A stretch of 64,000 nucleotides of DNA, from the NCBI RefSeq assembly GCF_032714495.1, contig NZ_JAWDKB010000006.1, positions 1-64,000 on the forward strand, written 5' to 3'. The stretch is from Methanorbis rubei (GTDB lineage: Archaea; Halobacteriota; Methanomicrobia; Methanomicrobiales; Methanocorpusculaceae). The notes below the pieces were generated by a model, which made no database searches, had not been told where the DNA came from, and worked only from the letters and a program-made list of their open reading frames with translations. Positions 6,683 to 12,702 of this stretch are shown here, in pieces; position 1 is the stretch's first letter; every line of letters begins with the position of its first letter. A program made the translations under genes and the position numbers.

Positions 6683-7321
6683 ATGAGCAAGCTCCTTATT
6701 ATTGGAGCTGTTGTTCTCATCGCTCTTCTCGCTTTTTCCTTCTTTGTTTCTTCCCCTGACGAAACAACAGCATCAGCACCAACAACGACTTCTGAAACTT
6801 CCGGAACCATCCAGGATATTACTGCTGACCTGCGCAACCGGTTCGACGAATTTACTCAACAGTCATCTTCTGATCATCCTGAACAAAATTCCGGAACCGA
6901 AAATACTCTCCCGAAAACACAAATCTCTGGGGGAACCTCTTCGATAAAAAAACCTGAATCTCAATCTGAATATTACAGCTTTGCCTCAGGAACAGACAAA
7001 CATTACACGCTGCACATAACCCCTGACTCCGTCCCTGCCACTCTCCAGGCAACATACCATCCTCCCACAGAAACTTACACCAAGGGTTACACTGATTCCT
7101 TCTCCAAAACCTGGAAGGAAGTTGTTCGCACTGTTTACTCTCCTCAGTCCCGGGCCGAGATTGTGATCTCTGATCAGTCTGGGCGAGTGATTGATTCTAT
7201 GGGCTTTGCCGGTAAATATTCTTCAGAACTTATCAGCAAAGTAATTCTTCGCTCTCCAGAACCTTACACCATCACCATTTCCGGTAATCACATTTCCCTC
7301 ACTCTTTCCCATACCTCCTAA
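6683..7321 (+). CDS. secreted or membrane-anchored Ser/Thr-rich protein
   Basis: 212 residues. An N-terminal hydrophobic helix (residues 4-23) is followed by a Thr/Ser/Ala-rich linker to about residue 80 and then a beta-rich C-terminal domain (about 90-212) with Tyr-rich segments. This is an exported, possibly surface-anchored protein. It is the only plus-strand gene in the right block of the element and has its own TATA box at 6651. No family recognised; it may be a virion or host-surface-modifying protein. Confidence 0.6.
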   Translation: MSKLLIIGAVVLIALLAFSFFVSSPDETTASAPTTTSETSGTIQDITADLRNRFDEFTQQSSSDHPEQNSGTENTLPKTQISGGTSSIKKPESQSEYYSFASGTDKHYTLHITPDSVPATLQATYHPPTETYTKGYTDSFSKTWKEVVRTVYSPQSRAEIVISDQSGRVIDSMGFAGKYSSELISKVILRSPEPYTITISGNHISLTLSHTS

Positions 7322-7622
7322 TTCATTCCTCAATACTCATTCTCCTTTCCGTGCGTGATTCGCTCTTCCTCTTTCCCCTTCTTCTTTCCCTCATCTCCTT
7401 TCTCTCTTTATCGTGTGTCTGTGCGTTCCCGTTCCCTTCCTCCCCCAACCCATCAGCCGGTCAGTCGGCCCCGCTCTGCTCCGGCTCCCCTACCCATCAT
7501 CTCATCTCCTTACGACAAAAAAAACAGCTGCCACTTACCCCTTCCTCAGCATAACCTTCTGCCACAATCAAAAAAATACAAAAAACTTAGACAAAAAAGG
7601 TAGTTATTCCGTTTCTCTCAAC
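7322..7622. other. pyrimidine-rich non-coding stretch
   Basis: Bases 7340-7500 are strongly C/T-rich on the plus strand, mainly runs of CTTTCC and CCTCC type. Short frames in this stretch are biased-composition artefacts. Bases 7562-7604 are A-rich and could serve as a T-run terminator for the minus-strand genes ending at 7623. Nothing else was seen. Confidence 0.4.
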
Positions 7623-7784
7623 TTACTTTGTACAACATCGTTCTTCCTCAGGTTCCTTTCCATGAGTGTCAAGGCGTGCCGGACAATAGATATCCTTGCA
7701 CTCCTCACAAATTCCATAACACCGTTCCGGACAATTGACGTTCTTGCATTTTGCACAAATACCACAACAATCGTTTGGAATCAT
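7623..7784 (-). CDS. 53-residue Cys-rich microprotein
   Basis: The protein contains two repeats of a CxxCxxC-x4-C pattern (CGICAKCKNVNC and CGICEECKDIYC-like segments) and ends CCTK. The clustered Cys residues predict two small zinc- or iron-binding knuckles. The ATG at 7784 overlaps the stop of the upstream gene (ATGA), so it is coupled to it. No family recognised. Confidence 0.55.
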   Translation of the reverse strand: MIPNDCCGICAKCKNVNCPERCYGICEECKDIYCPARLDTHGKEPEEERCCTK

Positions 7785-8194
7785 GCCTCAACCTCCATTC
7801 CTGCATACGCATTGCTGCGCTCATCTCTCCATGCTTCCGCGCTTCTCCGCTGCCGCACTTCGGTCTGATACTTTGGAATCCATTTCTGATGAACTCTTAC
7901 CTCCGGCTTTCCGGAAATCATAGTTTGGAAGCCGATCTTTTTGGCTTCCGCTACGTATCCTTTGAAGTGTTCCTCTGCCATCCAGACAGGCGGGTTCTCT
8001 TCGTAGGGTGCGTAACTCTTGTTCCCTCCGAAGTCCGTCCACTTCATTACACGACCTCTGCCGGTGTGCAGTGTCTTGATGACCTCGGCGATCACGTAGC
8101 CATTCCTGGCCGTGTGATACTTGAGTTCTACTTTGAGGATGTAACCCTCTGAGGAGATTCTCCCCTCCCACACAGCATCTTCGGTTTTTCGCAT
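7781..8194 (-). CDS. hypothetical basic protein of the provirus
   Basis: 137 residues, beginning MRKTEDAVWEGRI. It is rich in Lys, Tyr and Trp with a beta-rich N-terminal half and a charged, helical C-terminus. The start codon lies inside the left arm of a 104-base palindrome (8184-8287), so translation or transcription may be controlled by that structure. The stop overlaps the next microgene. No domain recognised. Confidence 0.5.
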   Translation of the reverse strand: MRKTEDAVWEGRISSEGYILKVELKYHTARNGYVIAEVIKTLHTGRGRVMKWTDFGGNKSYAPYEENPPVWMAEEHFKGYVAEAKKIGFQTMISGKPEVRVHQKWIPKYQTEVRQRRSAEAWRDERSNAYAGMEVEA

Positions 8195-8287
8195 GACCGT
8201 CTCTGCAACTACCGGCGCTTAATCCCTCCTCTGCCTCAGCAGGGAGGGTTTAAGGTCGCCGGTGGTTGAGGTCATGTAGCGAAAAAC
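8184..8287. repeat. 104-base interrupted palindrome
   Basis: Three nested stems: GTTTTTCGC (8184-8192) with GCGAAAAAC (8279-8287); ATGACC (8193-8198) with GGTCAT (8270-8275); CAACTACCGGCG (8206-8217) with CGCCGGTGGTTG (8257-8268, one mismatch); then CCCTCC (8224-8229) with GGAGGG (8243-8248). It overlaps the start codon of the 137-residue minus-strand gene. Candidate origin, attenuator or structured RNA. Confidence 0.65.
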
Positions 8288-8543
8288 AGATGCTCATGGG
8301 GGAGAAGAACCTGAGGGTTTCCGTCCGGAACCAAGTTCACATTTCCCGGCCTTTGGCGTAGTTCGAGATTCACTCAGAGAGACACTCAGATGCCGGCGGG
8401 CGCATTTGCATTCTCGCGGACTTGTGGTATCACGTGATCTCGTTGCATCGCTGCCGCCTGTGTTATACTGTCAGTGCTGCTGCGGTGAGTTCCGGAAGCC
8501 GGATTTCGTAAAAAGAGAGAGGGGATATGTGGGAAGCCGGACG
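8288..8543. other. non-coding stretch, nothing recognised
   Basis: No reading frame with convincing composition. Short frames on the plus strand are Cys- and Ser-rich shadows. The stretch separates the exonuclease operon from the 137-residue gene downstream of it and could hold that gene's promoter. Confidence 0.3.
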
Positions 8544-8807
8544 TTATTGTTCTGGTCTGTAATTATTTTTCTTTTCCAGATTCCTGTAATATTGTCCAGG
8601 GGGATAATGGCAATCGTCTCTTATGCATTCATCGCATGTTTTTGTATCTGTTATTCCGATGTAATTGCAAAAAATGTGCTTGTTTATCATCATTCTCTGT
8701 TTAGATGCATTTGCGCTTATTGTGAATGCTGCCGCACAGCGTCTGACGATTTGATCACGGTCGAGTTCCCTTTTAGGAAGTTTCTTCGTAGTGTTTGGCA
8801 GTGTCAT
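8544..8807 (-). CDS. 87-residue protein with Cys/His C-terminal motif
   Basis: A basic N-terminal half (PKRELDRDQIVRR) is followed by CDECIRDDCHYPPGQYY near residue 70, a possible metal-binding knuckle. The ATG overlaps the stop of the exonuclease gene (8804-8807), so it is the last gene of the coupled minus-strand operon. Function unknown. Confidence 0.55.
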   Translation of the reverse strand: MTLPNTTKKLPKRELDRDQIVRRCAAAFTISANASKQRMMINKHIFCNYIGITDTKTCDECIRDDCHYPPGQYYRNLEKKNNYRPEQ

Positions 8808-9583
8808 ATTCTTCCTTCACATCGTGCGAGATACTCATCCTCGATATCCCCATACACTTCCTCTTCCGGTGTTCCATGCGGTTTTATTCCTTTTTCCCTT
8901 TCGATTAAGTAGAGTCTACGGTTTTTCCCTCCCTCATAGTTCTGTATCACGTAGGTGATGCCAAGTATTTTCTCTGCTTCTGGGGTTGGAAACCTTGGAT
9001 ACATACCGAATAGGTTCACGTAGAGGTCGAGATCATTGCATTCCGTCCCCATTGCATGAACTACTTTTGCGAGGGCGAAAACATCATCGATAGCTCGATG
9101 ACTGTTCTCTACACCAGTGATGTGGTAATGCGTGATCATGTCCTTCAGCTTGCACGGATGCTCTTTCCGGTCGCGTGCGACGGTGAGCGAGTCGAGAACA
9201 TGGGATTTGGTGCATAATTTGTCAAAACCTGCATCTGACATCATTTTCAGGACGAAACGCATGTCAAAGTTGGCGTTGTGAGCAATCAGTAGGTTTGTTG
9301 TTCCTGGGCCGAATAAAACCTGCTTGATCTTGGTCATTGCTTCTTCCATGCAGATACCTCGTTTTTCCAACCATTCTGTGTAAATTCCGGTCAGTTCGGT
9401 GATCTCTTCGGGTAATGTTCTTCCGTTTTCCAGTTGGATGTAGAAGTGTGTCTCGTCACATGCACCTTCCTTGGTGAATTTCATTGCGGCAAACTCAATT
9501 ATCTGATCTTTCATCGGATTCAGACCGGTCGTTTCGACATCGAAGAAGATGATGTTATCGAAATTGGGAAAGAAATTGTGCAT
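8804..9583 (-). CDS. DnaQ-like DEDDh 3'-5' exonuclease
   Basis: 259 residues. Exo I FFDVETTG (residues 13-20), Exo II AHNANFDMRF (about 100) and Exo III HRAIDDVFA (about 160, the DEDDh His and Asp) are all present, so the enzyme should be active. The family degrades or proofreads ssDNA or RNA 3' ends. A C-terminal extension of about 80 residues carries a segment GITYVIQNYEGGKNRRLYLIE resembling the short beta-rich domain found after some phage exonucleases. In this element it may act in replication, repair or degradation of host or competing nucleic acid. It is coupled to small Cys-rich proteins on both sides. Confidence 0.85.
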   Translation of the reverse strand: MHNFFPNFDNIIFFDVETTGLNPMKDQIIEFAAMKFTKEGACDETHFYIQLENGRTLPEEITELTGIYTEWLEKRGICMEEAMTKIKQVLFGPGTTNLLIAHNANFDMRFVLKMMSDAGFDKLCTKSHVLDSLTVARDRKEHPCKLKDMITHYHITGVENSHRAIDDVFALAKVVHAMGTECNDLDLYVNLFGMYPRFPTPEAEKILGITYVIQNYEGGKNRRLYLIEREKGIKPHGTPEEEVYGDIEDEYLARCEGRI

Positions 9584-9741
9584 TATTCTTCCTCCTCAAG
9601 GCACGTGCATTCGCTTGAATGCTTCACTGTGCCGTCAACCTCGCAATACACATAGTCCTCGATGACATTGAGTCCACAGTGGTGAGTGTAGAGTTTGTGC
9701 GCATATTCGCATTTTGCGCAGATGTCCTCTGCAATTGTCAT
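9583..9741 (-). CDS. 52-residue Cys-rich microprotein
   Basis: Begins MTIAEDICAKCEYAHKLYTH. Cys pairs CAKC, HHC, YC and CTC suggest a metal-binding fold. The ATG at 9741 is preferred over an upstream in-frame one (9765) because it makes an ATGA overlap with the previous gene. The stop overlaps the exonuclease start. No family recognised. Confidence 0.55.
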   Translation of the reverse strand: MTIAEDICAKCEYAHKLYTHHCGLNVIEDYVYCEVDGTVKHSSECTCLEEEE

Positions 9742-9896
9742 TGCTTCTCCTCCCACAATTCGCATGAATAATCGTGCGTGGTCATGAGGCAGTGTTTCTC
9801 TGAGAGATTCTTCTTACAAATTCCGGGTTTTATCTTCTTTGATTTGCTCGGATTCCATGCGTTGCATGTCTTACAAAAGTGGGTGGGCGGAGTCAT
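9738..9896 (-). CDS. 52-residue Cys-rich microprotein
   Basis: Begins MTPPTHFCKTCNAWNPSKSK and contains CxxC, then single Cys residues at about 27, 36 and 46 with nearby His residues, a probable zinc-ribbon-like fold. ATGA overlaps at both ends lock it into the operon between the 99-residue gene and the next microgene. Function unknown. Confidence 0.5.
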   Translation of the reverse strand: MTPPTHFCKTCNAWNPSKSKKIKPGICKKNLSEKHCLMTTHDYSCELWEEKQ

Positions 9897-10192
9897 GCAT
9901 CGACCTCTTGAACTCCCATTTCCTTGTTCTGGTTCTCGATGATCTCAATACCCCTGAGAAGTGCGTCGAGAATCAGGTTGTTTGTTTTGATGCATGAATT
10001 CTTGTTGTCACAGGGTATGTGCTGTTTGAGATCATTGATTGCAGAAATATCATCGAGAACCGCTGCAAACCATGTTTCATCAAACTCACAGTGAATTGTT
10101 TCTTTGATGGCCTTTTCGATTTTTTCCAATGGGATGCGGTTGTTTTCTTTTCGTAACTCTACGATCGTCTTTACTCTGGTTTCTATGTTCAT
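9893..10192 (-). CDS. 99-residue helical protein, first gene of exonuclease operon
   Basis: Mostly helical and charged, beginning MNIETRVKTIVELRKENNRI, with two Cys residues near the middle (HIPCDNKNSC). No domain recognised. It is the first gene of a five-gene ATGA-coupled minus-strand operon running to 8544. The likely promoter lies between 10193 and the hairpin repeat at 10243. Confidence 0.5.
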   Translation of the reverse strand: MNIETRVKTIVELRKENNRIPLEKIEKAIKETIHCEFDETWFAAVLDDISAINDLKQHIPCDNKNSCIKTNNLILDALLRGIEIIENQNKEMGVQEVDA

Positions 10193-10242
10193 TTTTCAAC
10201 CTACAGTCTTGATCTTGCAAAACTGCGATTGCGGCCGGAAAG

Positions 10243-10306
10243 TCCGCCGACCCCATAAACCCTTGTCCCGTCGTAGGCGGGCGGGGGTTTATGCGGTCTT
10301 GGCGGA
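10243..10306. repeat. hairpin repeat copy 2 (41-bp core shared with 6370-6410)
   Basis: Same core as copy 1. Outer stems read TCCGCC (10243-10248) with GGCGGA (10301-10306) and GACC with GGTC, compared with GGCC/GGCC and GACT/AGTC in copy 1. The changes are compensatory, so base pairing is preserved. The copies lie in the same orientation 3.88 kb apart and bracket the exonuclease block. Confidence 0.7.
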
Positions 10307-10463
10307 TGAGTGAATATTTAGGTCTGGGTTCTGGGTGCTTTCGGGGACTTGTGCCATTCTCGCAAGCGATGAGCGATGCCGAAGGCTCCGCGAAGAGTGG
10401 TATGCTGTGCATGGCGGCTTGCCGCGATGTTTGCAGAATTAAGTCCCTGTGTTTATCATGAAG

Positions 10464-10559
10464 CCAAGCCTGGGAACGGTTGAAGAGACCGCCGTGTTGA
10501 TCTGAGCGAAGGCGAAGATGCGCACGGTGGTTGATGAGGGTAAGTGACCTCAGGCTTGG
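10464..10559. repeat. two nested stems, possible structured RNA or origin element
   Basis: CCAAGCCTG (10464-10472) pairs with CAGGCTTGG (10551-10559). Inside, ACCGCCGTG pairs with CACGGTGGT with one mismatch. It lies about 250 bases upstream of the Rep fragment. No reading frame of convincing composition overlaps it. Confidence 0.45.
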
Positions 10560-10600
10560 TGTCCTGTTTCTGTCCCCTCCAGTTTGCTCTCGGGCGGATG

Positions 10601-10641
10601 AGGTGTCGGGGAAGGCACCAGCTGGTGTCCTTCCCTGACCT
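10601..10641. repeat. near-perfect 41-base palindrome upstream of rep
   Basis: AGGTGTCGGGGAAGGCACCAG is mirrored by CTGGTGTCCTTCCCTGACCT with small indels, centred at 10621/10622. A palindrome close upstream of an HUH rep gene is a natural candidate for the double-strand origin. Confidence 0.55.
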
Positions 10642-10780
10642 CCTTACTGCTCCTTTACGATTGAAACCATGCTCGGCATAACTGTATCCTGCTATATGTC
10701 CAATTGTCCCTCCCAAGGGTTTGACATGCTTCTCAGACCATCACCTTTCGGTATCCCGAAACTTGCGTTTTTGGGTAACG

Positions 10781-10790
10781 GTTATATTTG
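10781..10790 (+). promoter_or_regulatory. TATA box of the Rep fragment
   Basis: GTTATATTTG is centred about 25 bases before the ATG at 10811, the spacing expected for a leaderless archaeal transcript. The promoter appears intact although the gene is truncated. Confidence 0.5.
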
Positions 10791-10810
10791 TTCGGTGACA
10801 ACTACTGCTT

Positions 10811-10996
10811 ATGATGATGCTGCCAGGTGAAGGTGAAGCGTATCCATCCTGTACTGATGTGGTCGGGTGGCGCAAATGTCCCTCCTGCGGCTATGCTGAA
10901 CCGATGACGTCTAACTGTAGTCGGGTTACCTGCCCTGCCTGTTACACAAACTGGGTAAAAAAGAGCGCAACGCGAATTTCAAAGAGAATCCACGGG
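10811..10996 (+). pseudogene. rep: N-terminal fragment of a Rep protein (zinc-finger part)
   Basis: About 62 residues with CPSCGYAEPMTSNCSRVTCP and CPACYTNW, the Cys-rich N-terminal module of archaeal rolling-circle Reps, followed by basic helical KKSATRISKRIHG. Resemblance to Rep stops after the HG codons at 10991-10996. The left-edge Rep resumes at CACGGA (bases 2-7) in a compatible frame; the fused product would be about 348 residues, normal for the family. So this is either the 5' half of the same gene split by integration or a truncated second copy. Beyond it the frame runs into chromosomal repeat sequence. Confidence 0.6.
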
Positions 10997-11028
10997 TTTT
11001 CTTTTGCGTGCACTCATCCATCTGACGA

Positions 11029-11131
11029 CTCCGTGTACTCAGTGTGTTCCGTGGTTACTCCAAGCGAGACCCCCTACAGAAAATCCCAAACAATGAAATT
11101 CATCATCGCCTAACTCCTATTTATATTATTT
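11029..11131. repeat. right-end fragment of intergenic repeat family B
   Basis: TGTTCCGTGGTTACTCCAAG and then ATGAAATTCATCATCGCCTA with an ACTCCTATT end closely match the right end of the full element at 60380-60722. It is the first chromosomal repeat to the right of the provirus, and the provirus end may lie in it. Confidence 0.5.
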
Positions 11132-11199
11132 TCAGAAATTGCGCGATGGTGAACATTTTGAAACACGAGATGCTTGCTCATGATTTATTCAGAAAATAT

Positions 11200-11310
11200 T
11201 TCCGTGTTGTTCACGTCTGCTCCGTGTTGTTTTTCTGTGAAATTTCCGTGTGTTCCGTTTTTCCTGCGAAGCAGTGAGCAGGCCGAAGGCATGCGAATCG
11301 TGGGCGGAGC
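11200..11310. repeat. half copy of palindromic repeat family A
   Basis: Contains TTCACGTCTGCTCCGTG, a run of CCGTGTGTTCCG type, the word GCAGTGAGCAGGCCGAAGGC and the GGGCGGAGC end. It corresponds to one arm of the complete palindromes listed at 35543, 49820 and 55766. Confidence 0.6.
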
Positions 11311-11342
11311 TACGAAGCGCCAACGCATAAAAAAAGTGAAAA

Positions 11343-11906
11343 TTATTCGATATTGTTCAGGGTGTTTTTGTCGTACCGCGAGATGGTCGCATTTTTCTGG
11401 TTCTGGTACTTTGCATCCGGTTTTTTGTCGTACGGGCAGAGACAGCGTTTGGTGACATAGAATACGAGCTGGCCGATCGGCATTCCTGCATACACGCGGA
11501 CGGGCCGGCAGTTTACATTGCACATCTCAAGCGTAATGGTGCCGGAAAATCCTGCATCAATCCATCCGCCAGTCTGGTGAAGCTCGATACCAAGGCGGGC
11601 AACACTGCTTTTTCCTTCGATTGAGGAGACGACGTTGTCAGGAAGCGTGATGGTCTCAAGAGTTTCTGCGAGCACGAACTGGCCAGGCATAATGTCAAAA
11701 TAGGATCCTTTGCGCTCGTTTGTGTGGGAAAAGATGGTCTCTTTTTTGTAGGGGTCGATCACGTCATCGCAGGCGTCATACCAGACAAAGTGGTTGCCAA
11801 GACGGATGTCCAGAGAATTCGGCTGTACAAGTGCAGGATCGTACGGGTCCACACCAATAAACCCGCGTTTTATGTGATCTGCAATTTCCCAGTCTACCAG
11901 AATCAT
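11343..11906 (-). CDS. dcd: dCTP deaminase (possibly bifunctional with dUTPase)
   Basis: 187 residues. It deaminates dCTP to dUTP on the route to dTTP; in several methanogens the enzyme also hydrolyses dUTP to dUMP. Family motifs: [12 protein letters not shown] near residue 30, [12 protein letters not shown] near 95 with the conserved Arg and Ser, and [19 protein letters not shown] near 110 with the catalytic Glu. The trimeric dUTPase-like fold is expected. It stands alone between a repeat-filled gap and the provirus end. Confidence 0.9.
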   Translation of the reverse strand: MILVDWEIADHIKRGFIGVDPYDPALVQPNSLDIRLGNHFVWYDACDDVIDPYKKETIFSHTNERKGSYFDIMPGQFVLAETLETITLPDNVVSSIEGKSSVARLGIELHQTGGWIDAGFSGTITLEMCNVNCRPVRVYAGMPIGQLVFYVTKRCLCPYDKKPDAKYQNQKNATISRYDKNTLNNIE

Positions 11907-12702
11907 ACCTAACTATACGAACTGTAGGGTAATAACTTGTATCTTTGGGCTTGTGGGGAGTTTATGCGGTGCCGGAGATGGTTGTATGGGGGAAGGGCGG
12001 TGATGTAAGTAGGTGCGGTTTTGAAATTCTGCTGTATGGGAGTTTCCTTGTTTCTCCGGGATTTTGGTTGCGGAGTGCGATTGATGATCTGCAGTCCGCA
12101 GTCCGCAATCTACAATCCGCAGTCGACAGGTTTTTTTTCTCTCAAGGGTCCCGAGGGGGATGTCGTCAGGTTGATGTTTGCTTTTTTTTTGGTACTGCAA
12201 TTACTCAGTTTTATTATGAAAGAAAGAGATAAATCTACAACAGGACTGTGCGAAGCAGTAGAGTTCCGCAAGTATAGCGGGACTGCTGCGCCGGACTCTG
12301 TTTTTGATGCTTTGGTTGAACTGTTGTTCGCAGTGGTTTGCGGACTGCGGATTGCGGATTGCGGATTGCGGATTGTGGTCTGGAAGCATGTCCGCAACTT
12401 CTGCGGCAAAAAAATGGATGTTGATCTGTTAATTCCTGGCCTCCCACGGGAAAATGGAATGCACGGAGCTTCACGGTGTCAAAAATAATTTAGTCTGTTT
12501 TTTTCTGAAAATTGTAACCGGGTGAATCTGCGGTTGGTTTTTCTCATCATACCCATCCACCACTAATCCAGTCAACATTTTTCATAATACAAAATATTCA
12601 CCACCGCGTAACTCCTATCCTAATTAAAAAAAATCTATTTCCGTGATGTTCAGTCTTTTCCGCTTTTCCGTGGCCGGAGCAACCAAAAAAAATGAAAGGG
12701 TT
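11907..12702. repeat. repeat-filled gap with GCGGATT-type inverted arms
   Basis: Left arm 12090-12124 (CAGTCCGCAGTCCGCAATC type) and right arm about 12330-12375 (four tandem GCGGATT units) are inverted relative to each other, about 210 bases apart. Bases 12530-12623 match the right part of family B at 43190-43290, ending in ACCGCGTAACTCCTAT. No convincing gene was found; frames here are repeat-driven. Confidence 0.5.

Larger units (their letters stand above)
1..10996. mobile_element. inovirus-like integrated provirus (~11 kb)
   Basis: Left block on the plus strand: Rep, adhesin-like protein, a string of tiny membrane proteins, Zot-like ATPase and a small possible ssDNA-binding protein, followed by integrase and a PH-domain protein on the minus strand. 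This order of replication, adsorption/coat, morphogenesis and integrase is the hallmark layout of inoviruses. A second block carries an exonuclease and Cys-rich microproteins. The element contains palindromes of the kind used as origins or packaging signals. The right limit is placed at 10996, where the Rep fragment stops resembling Rep and chromosomal repeat sequence begins shortly after. The left limit is outside or exactly at the window edge. Assignment rests on motifs read by eye, not on a database search. A plasmid carrying a Zot-like ATPase is the main alternative. Confidence 0.72.

Noticed and set aside
7351-7554. Plus-strand frame with a signal-peptide-like start
   Set aside because: It lies in a C/T-rich stretch that yields Leu/Ser/Phe-rich peptides by composition alone; no ribosome-binding site and no continuation as a domain.
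8406-8912. 168-residue plus-strand frame with many Cys
   Set aside because: It runs opposite to the 87-residue gene and the exonuclease end, whose motifs and coupled starts are convincing; the Cys residues reflect complements of the real codons.
10456-10716. 86-residue minus-strand frame upstream of the Rep fragment
   Set aside because: It overlaps strong palindromes and has biased composition without recognisable features.
11945-12488. Several frames in the gap after dcd
   Set aside because: They are generated by GCGGATT-type repeats, with Pro/Gln/Ser runs and no start signals.
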